Origin: a virus
DNA length: 64,000 nucleotides
Reading direction: 5' to 3' (one strand)
IMG/VR virus record: IMGVR_UViG_3300037297_000066
Location: 62,001-126,000 of that record
Shown here: piece by piece, positions 7,613 through 16,243 of the stretch
Numbering within the stretch: the first letter of the stretch is position 1
Layout of the letters: each line of letters starts with the position of its first letter
Notes under the pieces: generated by a model
Told to the model about the DNA's origin: nothing
Seen by the model: the letters and a program-made list of their open reading frames with translations, nothing else
The model's database searches: none
Position numbers and translations under genes: made by a program

Positions 7613-8217
7613 CACGGATCTCGATCAAGCCGTTCCCAGCAGGTAGGCGTTTGAGCTTGCTGTTTTCGTTCTTCGACTGCATTCAAAGCCTCCATCCTCT
7701 CCAACATGTCTCGCAGACTTTGAAGTGTAGCTTTGTCGGGGACAGCCTGCTCTTCGGAAGGTTTGGAAACCTGCACGATCTCCAACGCTCCTTGTCTACC
7801 TCGAACGAAGTACGTTCCCGTCACCCAAACTAGCTCCATTTCAGGAACATCCCTGTAGCTTCTGACAACGTGCACCAAACCAGGGGCTTCGTCAGCGTCT
7901 ACAGAAACAGATGCGTTGACTCTCACCGTAATCTGAGGGTTCTCGACTCCATCCCACCTGGAACCACGCACGTCTCTCAAAGAGTTCCCGTTCAACGACA
8001 AGCTTTCCAGATGGTCTGCTACCTCGGTGAATTCTTCGAGTTCTTCCGTGTCCAATCGCACATCGTACTGTAGATGGTGCTGATGAGACCAAGCCACCTG
8101 CTCAGCCTTTCGCTTCTGTTTTCGCTTTTCCCACCATTCTAAGGTCCTGACTACGGCACTTATCAGTAGCATCCCCACTACCGCTACTAGCAGCCCTACT
8201 GTGTGATCGGCAGACAT
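7612..8217 (-). CDS. Membrane-anchored protein with WER tail
   Basis: I chose the ATG at 8217 (MSADHTVGLLVAVVGMLLIS), which gives an N-terminal membrane helix followed by a basic stop-transfer run (EKRKQKRKAEQ). Upstream in-frame starts lie inside the preceding gene. The soluble part has a helical segment and a beta-rich region (NPQITVRVNASVSVDADEAP, MELVWVTGTYFVRG). It ends TPTCWERLDRDP. Role unknown; the context suggests the cell envelope. Confidence 0.75.
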   Translation of the reverse strand: MSADHTVGLLVAVVGMLLISAVVRTLEWWEKRKQKRKAEQVAWSHQHHLQYDVRLDTEELEEFTEVADHLESLSLNGNSLRDVRGSRWDGVENPQITVRVNASVSVDADEAPGLVHVVRSYRDVPEMELVWVTGTYFVRGRQGALEIVQVSKPSEEQAVPDKATLQSLRDMLERMEALNAVEERKQQAQTPTCWERLDRDP

Positions 8218-8218
8218 C

Positions 8219-8977
8219 CTAACGGTACTCTTCTCCATGGATGCTGAGATTCCGAACCCACCGGAGATTAACAGCAGCCTGAGGTTGAGGAGACTCCAAC
8301 TCACGGGAGCGACCCAGTATGTAGCTACCAGCATCTGAACCGTTTCGGAACCCGTTTAAGGCCACCTCTACTTCCTGATGGATGCTCTGAATGGTCCTAC
8401 GATTTCCGTTGAGGAGAACGGTTACCCTCCAAGGCATCGAATCAAGTGTCACATTCCCGGTCGTCACTCGAACAGCACTAGGACGCAAACACCTCAAGAA
8501 GTTGGTTGCCGCATTGTTCCAAGGGGTGCCCCACAGTTCTTGCAGCACAGGTAGACTGAACCACCCAAAAGAATGGTCTCGGGTTTCGTAATCAACCCCG
8601 TGACTAGAGATGTAAGAGTCGGCTACGTCGGTCGCCTCTCGTTGTGTTCTCAGAGCCGCTAGGTTCTCTGGAGAATCTCTTTCCGCAAGCTCTTCTGGAG
8701 TCCTCTCGTAGAAACGCAACCCTATCGGTTGCCGGACTTCATCCGCAGGCAATACCGTGAGCTCAGTCCGAACCGGAAGTTTGTTGAGGTCCGGAAGCTC
8801 TTCTTGCTTCGGACTTCCCTGTATGATGAGCCCTCCCCCCACCACTTGTTCTTTTGGGAACCGATCTAGGTGAATGAGGGTAGCCTCTTCCTCCATCTCT
8901 TCCAGTGAAGGATTTTCCGGACGAGGATTCACCTCTTCCCAGGCAGCTTCGATGGGTTCACGGCTGTCGTCAGTCAT
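8219..8977 (-). CDS. Unknown acidic protein in the envelope operon
   Basis: The ATG at 8977 overlaps the stop of the GT51 gene by 8 bp. The 252 residues start with an acidic, Pro-rich, probably disordered region (1-75), then a mixed alpha/beta part containing MPWRVTVLLNGNRRT. No transmembrane helix and no WER tail is seen; the end is NLSIHGEEYR. I recognise no family. Because it is embedded between membrane proteins it may be a cytoplasmic partner of them. Confidence 0.7.
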   Translation of the reverse strand: MTDDSREPIEAAWEEVNPRPENPSLEEMEEEATLIHLDRFPKEQVVGGGLIIQGSPKQEELPDLNKLPVRTELTVLPADEVRQPIGLRFYERTPEELAERDSPENLAALRTQREATDVADSYISSHGVDYETRDHSFGWFSLPVLQELWGTPWNNAATNFLRCLRPSAVRVTTGNVTLDSMPWRVTVLLNGNRRTIQSIHQEVEVALNGFRNGSDAGSYILGRSRELESPQPQAAVNLRWVRNLSIHGEEYR

Positions 8978-10676
8978 TGACTTCCCATCCTTCTCCACTG
9001 ACGGACTCAGGATCCGCTATCTGGGACAGTACGTTGTCTGGCAGGTAACCTGTACCAACTAAACGCCGAATGAAATTGCGGGTTCGCTTGAGATTCTCGT
9101 CCGGTGGAGCTGCTCGTTTCGGACGAGGCAGTATCCGGGCCAAATAGAATGCTTCATCCATAGCCAGTCGGGAAGCGGGCTTCTGGAAGTAGTGTCTTGC
9201 TGCCGCTCCTATCCCATACAGGTCTGGACCGAACTCGATGACGTTGAGGTACAGCTCCATGATCTGGGCCTTGGACAGACACCCCTCCAACCAGCGAGAC
9301 AAGATCACCTCCCGGGCTTTTCGGTCTAAGGTCCGGAATCTTTGCAGCCAAAGATTCTTGGCCAATTGCATAGTGATGGTGGAGCCCCCACGAACGAAAC
9401 GACCCTGTTCTAAGTTGGACTTAAGAGAGTTGAACAGGGCTTGCTTGAGGTAGCCCCGATGTCGCTTGAACCCAGGGTCCTCTAGGAGGGTGAAAGCGTC
9501 CGGTACATGTACCGGCAAGTCGGCAATCGATACCCAGTTAGCTGTGGTGGGCCCTGATTCTCGTTCGAAGGGGACGTTGTCTCGGTCGTAGGCAAAATAG
9601 GTGAACTTGCCACGCTTCAACTGAGCAATGAGAGGGTCGGAACAATCCAATTTGCACGTGTTATGGATCTTGAGCTTGGGTTTGGGTCGAATGCGGACTT
9701 CGAACCCGAGGGTGCCCGAGATGTTCTCCAGTTGTAGATCTGCAAAGGGTTTCCCAGGGATAGCTTCCCACCAGGCTCTGCAAGAAGCCTCGGCTCCCAC
9801 CAGATGCCAGTCGGAGGGGGTGACCTTGATGGTGACTTCCCCGCCTTGAGTCACCGTTACAGGCAAGGACATCTCCTGCTTCAGAAGGTAGCCCAAGGGA
9901 ACCTCCACCACGAGATCCGGTACCTCAGCAGGGCCTCCCCCTGGTTTCTTGAGCCAAGGGTGGCTGGTGGCAAGCTTCCGAACGGTTACCTGTACGGTCT
10001 TTGGAAGCAGGGACGCTCGCACGGTTTCAAGCCGAACCATGTCGTCCCCGAGCTCTACAACCTCTGCTTCAAGCCACTTCTCCTCGAAGCTGGCTCGCAG
10101 GTTCTCCAAACGAAGGGGTTCCTCGTCCTTCAAACCAGGGATTTGAATAGGGATTGGAACCGTAGTCTCAAGTCGTTCGGTGGTCACGGTCTTCGAGTGC
10201 ACCATGACACAAGCCGAGTGCACGGAGCTCTTCAAGCCCTTGTAGACTAAATCCCCCTTGGAACTACAGGCAAAACCTTCCTTGTAAGACACGTCTTCGA
10301 AGTTCCCGTTGAACCCCTCCTTCGACACTGTCACGTGTAGGCCGTTGACTACGATGCTCCGACCCGAGCTCCCTGTTCCCTTGGACTGAGGACGCTTGAA
10401 GGAATCAAGGTCCACAGTCACAGTTCCCCCTTCAATGAGGACCTGGTCGAAGTCTACCGTGATGCGTGTCAAGGTCGCCAGGAGGCCCTCACGCTCGACA
10501 ATCACCTTCTTGAACAGCAGCCGCCCCCACTCCAGCTCAACCTTATCGATGGATCGAACGTCAGGGTAACGATCTTCGACGTACTTCACGATCAACGAGG
10601 GCGCCAACAGGTAGACTGCCAACGACAAGAGAAACAGCGCTCCTAGTCCCCCAACCAGACGTTTGCACCAAGTCAT
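8970..10676 (-). CDS. GT51 peptidoglycan glycosyltransferase with AsmA-like N-terminal region
   Basis: The 568-residue protein polymerises lipid II into glycan strands if active. Residues 8-28 form a membrane anchor; residues 35-340 are beta-rich and look like an AsmA-type repeat region. Residues 395-520 carry the glycosyltransferase-51 motifs: LLEDPGFKRHRG (catalytic Glu at 399), GGSTITMQLAKN (430-441), RKAREVILSRWLE, AQIMELYLN, and YGIGAAARHYFQK. No transpeptidase domain follows, so it is a monofunctional enzyme with an unusual N-terminal half. All key motifs are intact. It lies in an operon with tail-bearing membrane proteins on both sides. Confidence 0.88.
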   Translation of the reverse strand: MTWCKRLVGGLGALFLLSLAVYLLAPSLIVKYVEDRYPDVRSIDKVELEWGRLLFKKVIVEREGLLATLTRITVDFDQVLIEGGTVTVDLDSFKRPQSKGTGSSGRSIVVNGLHVTVSKEGFNGNFEDVSYKEGFACSSKGDLVYKGLKSSVHSACVMVHSKTVTTERLETTVPIPIQIPGLKDEEPLRLENLRASFEEKWLEAEVVELGDDMVRLETVRASLLPKTVQVTVRKLATSHPWLKKPGGGPAEVPDLVVEVPLGYLLKQEMSLPVTVTQGGEVTIKVTPSDWHLVGAEASCRAWWEAIPGKPFADLQLENISGTLGFEVRIRPKPKLKIHNTCKLDCSDPLIAQLKRGKFTYFAYDRDNVPFERESGPTTANWVSIADLPVHVPDAFTLLEDPGFKRHRGYLKQALFNSLKSNLEQGRFVRGGSTITMQLAKNLWLQRFRTLDRKAREVILSRWLEGCLSKAQIMELYLNVIEFGPDLYGIGAAARHYFQKPASRLAMDEAFYLARILPRPKRAAPPDENLKRTRNFIRRLVGTGYLPDNVLSQIADPESVSGEGWEVND

Positions 10677-11396
10677 TCAGTTCTTGTCCTGTAGAAGGCG
10701 CTCAAACCAAGATTTGCGAGGCTTGGAAGGTTTTTCAAGGGCCGCTGGCTTTGCAGTGTTTTTTGCCGGAGATTTCCGTCGATCAGGAGTCTGGGTTCGA
10801 GGGGACACTCTCGTTACCCTCCTCTCTACGAACGAGGTATTTCCGAATCGAGCTATGGTCTGCATAGCCCTTCGCATCTCTTCTCCAACCCGCTGCATTT
10901 CCCGATGTATGGTTTCTTGGGCACGCCTCAACTCTTCCTGTTCGGTAGAAAGGGGGCTTCTTGTGTGGTTCTCATCGGGATCTTCGTCGTCCTCCTCGTC
11001 TTCGTCCTCCTCGTCTTCGTTCTCCTCGTCTTCGTCCTCTTCTAAGTCGTCTTCGTCCTCGTCCTCCTCGTCTTCGTCCTCCTCGTCTTCGTTCTCCTCG
11101 TCTTCGTTCTCCTCGTCTTCGTCCTCCTCGTCTTCATCGAGGTAATTGTCATCGTCCTCCTCGACCCACACCTCTCCCAAATCGTCCTCCTCGTCATCTT
11201 CTTCACTATCATCATCATGGCTTCGCCTGATGGTGATAGGGGCTCCTCCAGAACTGGAAAGGGACTCCTTCAGTTGGGAAGTTCGTTCTTGAACTCTTAA
11301 CCTCAAGTTTCCCAACCCCTTCAGCATCGCCAGGCTTCCGTAGTAAGAAAGCAAAACGACGGCTACCAAACCAACGATCAGAACCACGTAAATCAT
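10677..11396 (-). CDS. Membrane protein with long acidic repeat and WER tail
   Basis: The 239 residues begin with a membrane helix (YVVLIVGLVAVVLLSYYG). Residues 60-145 are almost entirely Asp and Glu, built from repeats of EDEEDEDEEN type encoded by an imperfect GAG/GAC tandem repeat. A helical segment follows (TEQEELRRAQETIHREM), then a basic Pro/Lys region. It ends KPRKSWFERLLQDKN. The stop immediately precedes the GT51 start codon. The acidic arm could bind basic proteins or cations; that is speculation. Confidence 0.75.
   Translation of the reverse strand: MIYVVLIVGLVAVVLLSYYGSLAMLKGLGNLRLRVQERTSQLKESLSSSGGAPITIRRSHDDDSEEDDEEDDLGEVWVEEDDDNYLDEDEEDEDEENEDEENEDEEDEDEEDEDEDDLEEDEDEENEDEEDEDEEDDEDPDENHTRSPLSTEQEELRRAQETIHREMQRVGEEMRRAMQTIARFGNTSFVERRVTRVSPRTQTPDRRKSPAKNTAKPAALEKPSKPRKSWFERLLQDKN
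10977..11205 (-). repeat. Low-complexity Glu/Asp-coding repeat
   Basis: The plus strand shows repeated TCGTCTTCGTCCTCC and close variants, coding on the minus strand for the acidic arm of the surrounding gene. Confidence 0.75.
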
Positions 11397-11956
11397 GTGT
11401 TTCTCTCTTCAGAGTCAGGTTCAACAATGCGTTCTTGCCAGGACCGGGGTTGTGGGGGAGCTGCTGCTGGAGTCCGAGACTCTTCTTCCCAATGTTGTCG
11501 CAGCACCCTAGCCAGATCGGTTTCTCTGGAAGGCTCCCCTGAGGCTCTGGCTTGGGGTTGAGGAGGGGGAGACGGCGCTTGGGGCTGAAGGTTCCTGATA
11601 CCCCGCATAAACTCCGTGATGCCTCCACCGAAGGCAGGAGCAACCCCTGAACCATGCCGAGCCAGATTCCTCAACCTCTCTTGATCTTCTTGGATCTCTT
11701 CAAACCGGCGCAAGGACCGCTGCAGGTCATTTCGCTCCTGTAACAACCCTTCGTTTGCGTTCCTCAGACGCTGATTGTTCTCCGTGTAGTGATCAAAGGT
11801 CTGCTTGTATGTATCAAGTATCCCTTCCATAGCCTTGAGCATGCTTTCATGATCTTGGGCCAGGAATTTCCACTTAAGTCCCCACCGGGTGACCAGGAAC
11901 AAGCCCACACTCAAAATCAGCACCACCACAACCCGAATGATGTCGGCCTGACTCAC
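11393..11956 (-). CDS. Membrane coiled-coil protein with WER tail
   Basis: The 187 residues contain an N-terminal membrane helix (IIRVVVVLILSVGLFLVT) and a long predicted coiled coil (residues 38-100: ENNQRLRNANEGLLQERN). A Gly/Pro-rich linker follows, then the tail PRSWQERIVEPDSEERNT, in which W precedes Q rather than the E/D. Its stop overlaps the next start as ATGA. It is the promoter-proximal member of the GT51 operon. Confidence 0.75.
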   Translation of the reverse strand: MSQADIIRVVVVLILSVGLFLVTRWGLKWKFLAQDHESMLKAMEGILDTYKQTFDHYTENNQRLRNANEGLLQERNDLQRSLRRFEEIQEDQERLRNLARHGSGVAPAFGGGITEFMRGIRNLQPQAPSPPPQPQARASGEPSRETDLARVLRQHWEEESRTPAAAPPQPRSWQERIVEPDSEERNT

Positions 11957-12000
11957 GGGCTTTCTCCAGACTGTGAATCTATCTGTAGAAACATAGAGAT

Positions 12001-12867
12001 ATGGATGCCCTTGCTCTGCGGGTCCGAGACCGGTTCCTGATTCGGAAGGCCGTAGACCTACAGTACACCGATTCCGTGCGGACAGCCTCCTGGAGTCCCC
12101 CCAAAGAGGAGGTACTGGCTCTGGTAGATGCTTTCTGGGAACCCCGGCTCGCCTCCGACAAGGAAGCCTTCGGGGGGATCATGCGGGCCGTCAGCAAACT
12201 GCTGGGCATGCTCAAACGAGCTCCCAGAGCTTGGCCCGCCATCCAAAGAGCGTTGGGCTTGGAGGAGATGGAAGGCCGAAGCCTTCTGGAAAAGGGAAAG
12301 ATTCTGGGGGCCCGACTCAAGGAATTGGCCAAAGAGGGAAAGCGCTGGCTTGGAAAGGCTCTCAAAGGAGCCTCCGAGAGATTCCCTCTCGCCCTCTTCT
12401 TTGTGTCCAAGAACAAACTCCCGGGCCTGACCGATCTGATGTCCCGCATCTTAGACAAGGTACCGTGGGCCCGGCAAGCCCTCAGCAAGATCCACGCAGG
12501 GTCAGTCAAAGTGGATGACTGGTTCAAGCGGTACTTGCCGAGGCTCCGACGCCCCCTCTACGCTGCCATCTTTGCGTGGGTATGGTTCAATGTTGCGGAG
12601 ATTTCGTGGGATCTCCAAGGGTTACTGGACGGATTCACAGGAAGTATCTCCTTGCCCGAGCTCTTGGCATCCCTTCCGGAGTCAGGTATTGGGTTCATTG
12701 CCGCCAGTTTTGGGCTGGGGTACGGAGCCCTCCCGGTGACATTGATTGCCCGAATCTTGTGGCTCGTGGCCAACCACTATCTGGAATGGATCCCAGGCAA
12801 GGGCCTCCAGGTCAGGTGGGACCTTCTGGGATTCCCGGACCAACGTCCAGAACTTGTGTCCGTCTAG
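12001..12867 (+). CDS. Unknown protein with C-terminal membrane segments
   Basis: The 288 residues start MDALALRVRDRFLIRKAV. Residues 60-160 are helical and very basic (GKILGARLKELAKEGKRWLGKA). From about 175 onward there are hydrophobic stretches (LYAAIFAWVWFNVAEISW and GFIAASFGLGYGALPVTLIA) consistent with two or three membrane helices. No family recognised. It is divergent from the GT51 operon across a 44-nt gap. An N-terminal LRVxxRFL-like pattern is common in virion-associated proteins of some large phages, but I cannot support that here. Confidence 0.7.
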   Translation: MDALALRVRDRFLIRKAVDLQYTDSVRTASWSPPKEEVLALVDAFWEPRLASDKEAFGGIMRAVSKLLGMLKRAPRAWPAIQRALGLEEMEGRSLLEKGKILGARLKELAKEGKRWLGKALKGASERFPLALFFVSKNKLPGLTDLMSRILDKVPWARQALSKIHAGSVKVDDWFKRYLPRLRRPLYAAIFAWVWFNVAEISWDLQGLLDGFTGSISLPELLASLPESGIGFIAASFGLGYGALPVTLIARILWLVANHYLEWIPGKGLQVRWDLLGFPDQRPELVSV

Positions 12868-12877
12868 GTCGAGCCCT

Positions 12878-12890
12878 GGTGTATAGTAGG
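12878..12890 (+). promoter_or_regulatory. GGTGTA-class promoter box
   Basis: GGTGTATAGTAGG lies 94 nt upstream of the gene at 12985, leaving an mRNA leader that contains the 12922-12942 stem-loop. It is one of the few boxes of this class that is not adjacent to a start codon. Confidence 0.5.
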
Positions 12891-12921
12891 TTGTCCTCAA
12901 ATGTGGGGCCAACAACGACAG

Positions 12922-12942
12922 CTCTGCGGCTCACAAGCAGAG
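12922..12942 (+). promoter_or_regulatory. Leader stem-loop, copy 2
   Basis: CTCTGC and GCAGAG pair around a 9-nt loop and are followed by ACAA. The sequence matches the 5673-5691 element at TCTGCGG-Y-TCA and at GCAGAGACAA, and lies at the same distance from its gene. Confidence 0.45.
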
Positions 12943-12984
12943 ACAAGGATTCGTCGTCATCGGACTTCTCTTGAGGAGAAACGA

Positions 12985-13437
12985 ATGAGCTCTAAATTCG
13001 AGCAACGGCTAGCACTGGTTTGTCTTCTGTTCGTGCTCTCCGGGGTCCCCGCTGTAGTAGTAGGCTACAACTACGGAGCTCTCTACGGGGTGGGAGTCTT
13101 GGCTTTCGCCACATGGGTGGGGATGGTGTCTTCGATCCTGGTCTTTTCAAAACGGCTAGAAGAATCCCGTGACCAGGTGAAAAGCCTACAAAAACGCCTG
13201 ACAGAGACCCGTACAGATCTTCGACGAAGTCATCTGACTTTGACCCAGGAGTTCCGAGAACACTGTCAACAGACGGTCCCCCCTGCTAGATCCCCCAGTT
13301 TGAGAGAGCATCGAATCGAGGGTACTAGACTTTTGATCAAGATACCCGTCAGAAAGAACCATCGTTTAGAAACCGATGCAGACCCTCCAACTGCTTGGGA
13401 TCGTTTGAATTCTGAGGAATCTGAGACCACGGGTTAA
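12985..13437 (+). CDS. Two-pass membrane protein with coiled coil and WER tail
   Basis: The ATG at 12985 has a good ribosome-binding site (TTGAGGAGAAACG); an upstream ATG at 12901 would place the leader hairpin inside the gene. The 150-residue product has two membrane helices (residues 8-28 and 33-55), a coiled-coil segment (RLEESRDQVKSLQKRLTE), a basic region, and the tail PPTAWDRLNSEESETTG. Confidence 0.75.
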   Translation: MSSKFEQRLALVCLLFVLSGVPAVVVGYNYGALYGVGVLAFATWVGMVSSILVFSKRLEESRDQVKSLQKRLTETRTDLRRSHLTLTQEFREHCQQTVPPARSPSLREHRIEGTRLLIKIPVRKNHRLETDADPPTAWDRLNSEESETTG

Positions 13438-13461
13438 GATCTGGGCCCCTCACGTGTAGTA
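13431..13461 (+). promoter_or_regulatory. Promoter of the GGGTTAAGATC/CACGTGTAGTA class
   Basis: GGGTTAAGATCTGGGCCCCT then CACGTGTAGTAG, 6 nt before the ATG at 13468. It overlaps the stop codon of the preceding gene (GGT TAA). It is the only plus-strand copy of this class in the window. Confidence 0.6.
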
Positions 13462-13467
13462 GAGAAC

Positions 13468-14136
13468 ATGACCAACATTGATGCCCAATGGGCAGCTGTA
13501 GAAGCCAAGCGATGTGCTGTCCTCAAAAAGGTTTGTGACAACATCAAAGCCCACGGCTATCCCGTGAAGGAAGGAGAGGGAGGAAGGGCCACTCTCGTGT
13601 ACGAGACGACTGTCATTGCCGCCTTTTCGGTAGATTTGAGAGGCAAGATCACGGTGCAGAATGTGGCGGGAAGAGAACGTACCCGAACCTACCCCCGCCT
13701 CAAGCAGACCGGTGAGTACAACGTCGAGAAGATGACGGAAACCATCCTCGACTGGGTGAAGGATCACAAACGACGGCAGGACCGACTTGAGGAAAGAAAG
13801 AGAGCTCTGGTTCCCTACGAGGAAGCTTTCCGGAAAATGGAAGCCGTTCGGAAAGGCCAGCGTGCTAAGTTTCGGGCCAGTCTGTCGGAAACGGGTGTGC
13901 GAGTTGTCAATGCCTTCAACGAATCAGCATTGCCCGTTCTGCAAGAGCTCATCACGGTCCAAGACGACAACGCCGCCGTTCACTTCGAAGGGGACATTCC
14001 CATCGCAGCCCTCAAAGTACTGCTGCCCTTCCTAGTATCCCCCGATTTCGGGGACGACAACTGTCGCCTCAAATTCGAAGCCAAGCTCAGTGCTGAAGAG
14101 GCCGTCGAGCTGGCTCGGAAGGTGTACGGTAAGTAA
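13468..14136 (+). CDS. Unknown protein, first gene of the ATPase/radical SAM operon
   Basis: The 222 residues have an N-terminal alpha/beta part (GGRATLVYETTVIAAFSVDL) and a basic helical middle (KDHKRRQDRLEERKRALVPYE). The C-terminal part is acidic (VHFEGDIPIAALKVLLPFLV). The next gene begins with GTG directly after its stop, so the two are coupled and may act together. No family recognised. Confidence 0.75.
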   Translation: MTNIDAQWAAVEAKRCAVLKKVCDNIKAHGYPVKEGEGGRATLVYETTVIAAFSVDLRGKITVQNVAGRERTRTYPRLKQTGEYNVEKMTETILDWVKDHKRRQDRLEERKRALVPYEEAFRKMEAVRKGQRAKFRASLSETGVRVVNAFNESALPVLQELITVQDDNAAVHFEGDIPIAALKVLLPFLVSPDFGDDNCRLKFEAKLSAEEAVELARKVYGK

Positions 14137-14835
14137 GTGGCAAGCAAGAAAAGTGCCCAGAAGTTCGAGAATGCTTCACAGCTCATTCAGCGGGCTGTGG
14201 AGCTCCGATACTTCAGTGAAAAGAGCCCGGCTATCCCTTACCACTGGGTTCGGGGATCGAACCCGTTGATCGTGATCGTGGGGGACAACGCCGGAGGCAA
14301 ATCCTTCGTTCGTAGGATATTCAACGCCCTCTGCCAGAAGAACCACATCGAGTTCATGGGGATCTCGATGGAAGGCCGGCAAGGCGTCTCAATGGCTCCT
14401 TGGCTCGCTTTGGTCTACGGGGACGAGTCCTACCAGAGCACGGGTCAACTCTCCGTGAGCACCGTTCTGGGGGGAATCAAGACCTGTACCAGTCGATGCG
14501 AGGAGAGAAAACCTCACGTCATCTTCTGGGACGAGCCTGACCTGGGCCTGAGTGAATCCTGGGCGGCAGGGGTCGGTGTGGCCATTCGAGATCTGACCCA
14601 ACAGGTGACTTCCTCGACCAGGGCCATTTGTGTGGTGACCCATAGCCGGCCCTTGGTCCGGGAATTGTTGCCAGTCAACCCTCACTACCTGCACGTGGGA
14701 TCGGACAAGGCTCCTGCCACCCTGAAAGAGTGGCTCACTCGAAAGGTACGCCCCCGAAAAATCGAAACTCTGGGGAAGTTGTCTCACCAACGGTTCACCA
14801 AAATCAGGAAGATCCTGAAGGAATGTGAGTCCTGA
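14137..14835 (+). CDS. ABC/OLD-type P-loop ATPase
   Basis: The 232-residue protein has a Walker A motif GDNAGGKS (residues 49-56), a Walker B VIFWDEPDLGLS (D132, E133) and a switch histidine in VVTHSRP (H169). These match the ABC-ATPase clan as seen in RecF/OLD/SMC-type single-domain ATPases. The signature loop is not obvious (possibly LSVSTVLGG, 105-113). It probably forms an ATP-driven dimer. The GTG start abuts the previous stop, and the stop overlaps the next start as TGATG. Substrate unknown; the operon then encodes a radical SAM enzyme. Confidence 0.8.
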   Translation: MASKKSAQKFENASQLIQRAVELRYFSEKSPAIPYHWVRGSNPLIVIVGDNAGGKSFVRRIFNALCQKNHIEFMGISMEGRQGVSMAPWLALVYGDESYQSTGQLSVSTVLGGIKTCTSRCEERKPHVIFWDEPDLGLSESWAAGVGVAIRDLTQQVTSSTRAICVVTHSRPLVRELLPVNPHYLHVGSDKAPATLKEWLTRKVRPRKIETLGKLSHQRFTKIRKILKECES

Positions 14836-15035
14836 TGCCCCGAAAGAAGAAGTCTGAACTCAATCTCAAGCTCCGCCCCATCCTGGATGCTCACGGACCC
14901 TACAGCATCATGTCGGTCCTGGCCGAGTTGCTGCGGGAAGACGCTGCCAAGGCCAGGAAGGAACACGACTACGAGCGAGAAGCGCTTGCCAAGAAGGTGG
15001 CCCACCACGTCGAGCAGGTAAGAGACGTCGAGTAG
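14835..15035 (+). CDS. Small helical basic protein
   Basis: The 66 residues start MPRKKKSELNLKLRPILD and are predicted to be helical throughout (IMSVLAELLREDAAKARKEH). It sits between the ATPase and the radical SAM gene, with a TGATG overlap at its start and a 2-nt gap at its end. No family recognised; the size and charge suggest a small adaptor. Confidence 0.65.
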   Translation: MPRKKKSELNLKLRPILDAHGPYSIMSVLAELLREDAAKARKEHDYEREALAKKVAHHVEQVRDVE

Positions 15036-15037
15036 CC

Positions 15038-16243
15038 ATGCGCAACATGCGAATGAGAATCAAGGGAGCGGATGGACGGTTCAAGACCGTTTACGAATCT
15101 CACTTCGATCCTAAAACGGGCAACCTTGTTCGCAGGGTTTGGGAACTTCGCAACAGGGATCGGTTCTCGTTAATCGAAGAGGATGAAGACCTGTGCACCC
15201 AGTTTCGCTCACAATTCCCTCACAGGCATAGGAGTTTTTGCTCCCCCTCCCCGGAGATGGTGGACATCTCCATCACGAACCAATGCAACTTCGAATGCCC
15301 TTACTGCTACCAGTGCAGCACCAAGGATGCTGAGCACGGGGAGCACAACCTGGTAGAGAAGGTGATCAAGGGATTCCAACACCCTCCCTACCAGATTGCC
15401 ATCGGGGGCGGAGAACCTACCCTCCACCCAGATCTGCCAGACATGTTGCGAACCGCCCGGCGACTCAAGGTAGTTCCCAACTACACGACCAATGGCAGCT
15501 TCATGACTAGAGAATTGGTCGAAGCCACCAACAAGTACTGTGGCGGGGTAGCCATGACCTACCACCCCCACAAGGGTATTGCCTGGTTTCGGAAGCACTA
15601 TCTCCGGCTGAAGAACAGTCTCACTTGCCAAGTCAACGTCCACCTCATTCTCAAGCGAGGAATTCTTCGAGATCTTCGAGCCTTGATGGGCCTCCAAAAA
15701 GAAGCGGGTCCCATCTCCCTGGTACTGCTCGCCTACGATCCCCAGGGACGAGGCACGATGAGCCAGCTTCCCAGTCGTAGCGACTTCAACGACCGGCTAC
15801 CCCAACTGCTGATCACTGCCCAAAACCAGGGAATGCGTGTCGCCTTCTCTGAGGGTCTCCTGCCTTACTTCCTCAGCCGCCCCCAAATCGCTGCCAACGC
15901 TGGACTAGGAACCCGGTCAGAGGGTCTGTTCAGCTGCTACGTCAACTCCCAGGGGCAGATGTTCGAAAGCAGCTTCGGGGCTGCTCCATGTGCAGGAGAC
16001 TTCCAAAAACCAACGGTTTTCGAGAATACTTCCCAAGAGCTCTGGGAGAATTTGTATGTGGGGTACAAACCTGACTTTCCTCCATGCTCTACCTGCAAAG
16101 GCAAAAGTCGGTGTGCACCTCGGGCGGTTACCTTTGGCTACCTGCTGTGTGCCCACTCAGAGATCCACAAGCTCCCTCATTGTGAACGCCCTGCCGAGGG
16201 AGTTAAGACCGCCTTCGAGAGACTTTTGGAGGAAGACGACTGA
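15038..16243 (+). CDS. Radical SAM enzyme with extra C-terminal cysteines and WER-like tail
   Basis: The 401-residue protein has the CX3CX2C cluster motif at C83, C87 and C90 (QCNFECPYC), and the GGGEPT SAM-binding motif at 123-128. A C-terminal region with several further cysteines (CSTCKGKSRC and others near 350-385) recalls SPASM or twitch auxiliary iron-sulfur domains of peptide-modifying maturases. Such enzymes use S-adenosylmethionine to generate a radical; the substrate is unknown. It ends VKTAFERLLEEDD, the WER tail with Phe in the Trp place. The next gene overlaps its stop and encodes a protein with a GFVTNSSS motif, a candidate substrate. Confidence 0.85.
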   Translation: MRNMRMRIKGADGRFKTVYESHFDPKTGNLVRRVWELRNRDRFSLIEEDEDLCTQFRSQFPHRHRSFCSPSPEMVDISITNQCNFECPYCYQCSTKDAEHGEHNLVEKVIKGFQHPPYQIAIGGGEPTLHPDLPDMLRTARRLKVVPNYTTNGSFMTRELVEATNKYCGGVAMTYHPHKGIAWFRKHYLRLKNSLTCQVNVHLILKRGILRDLRALMGLQKEAGPISLVLLAYDPQGRGTMSQLPSRSDFNDRLPQLLITAQNQGMRVAFSEGLLPYFLSRPQIAANAGLGTRSEGLFSCYVNSQGQMFESSFGAAPCAGDFQKPTVFENTSQELWENLYVGYKPDFPPCSTCKGKSRCAPRAVTFGYLLCAHSEIHKLPHCERPAEGVKTAFERLLEEDD

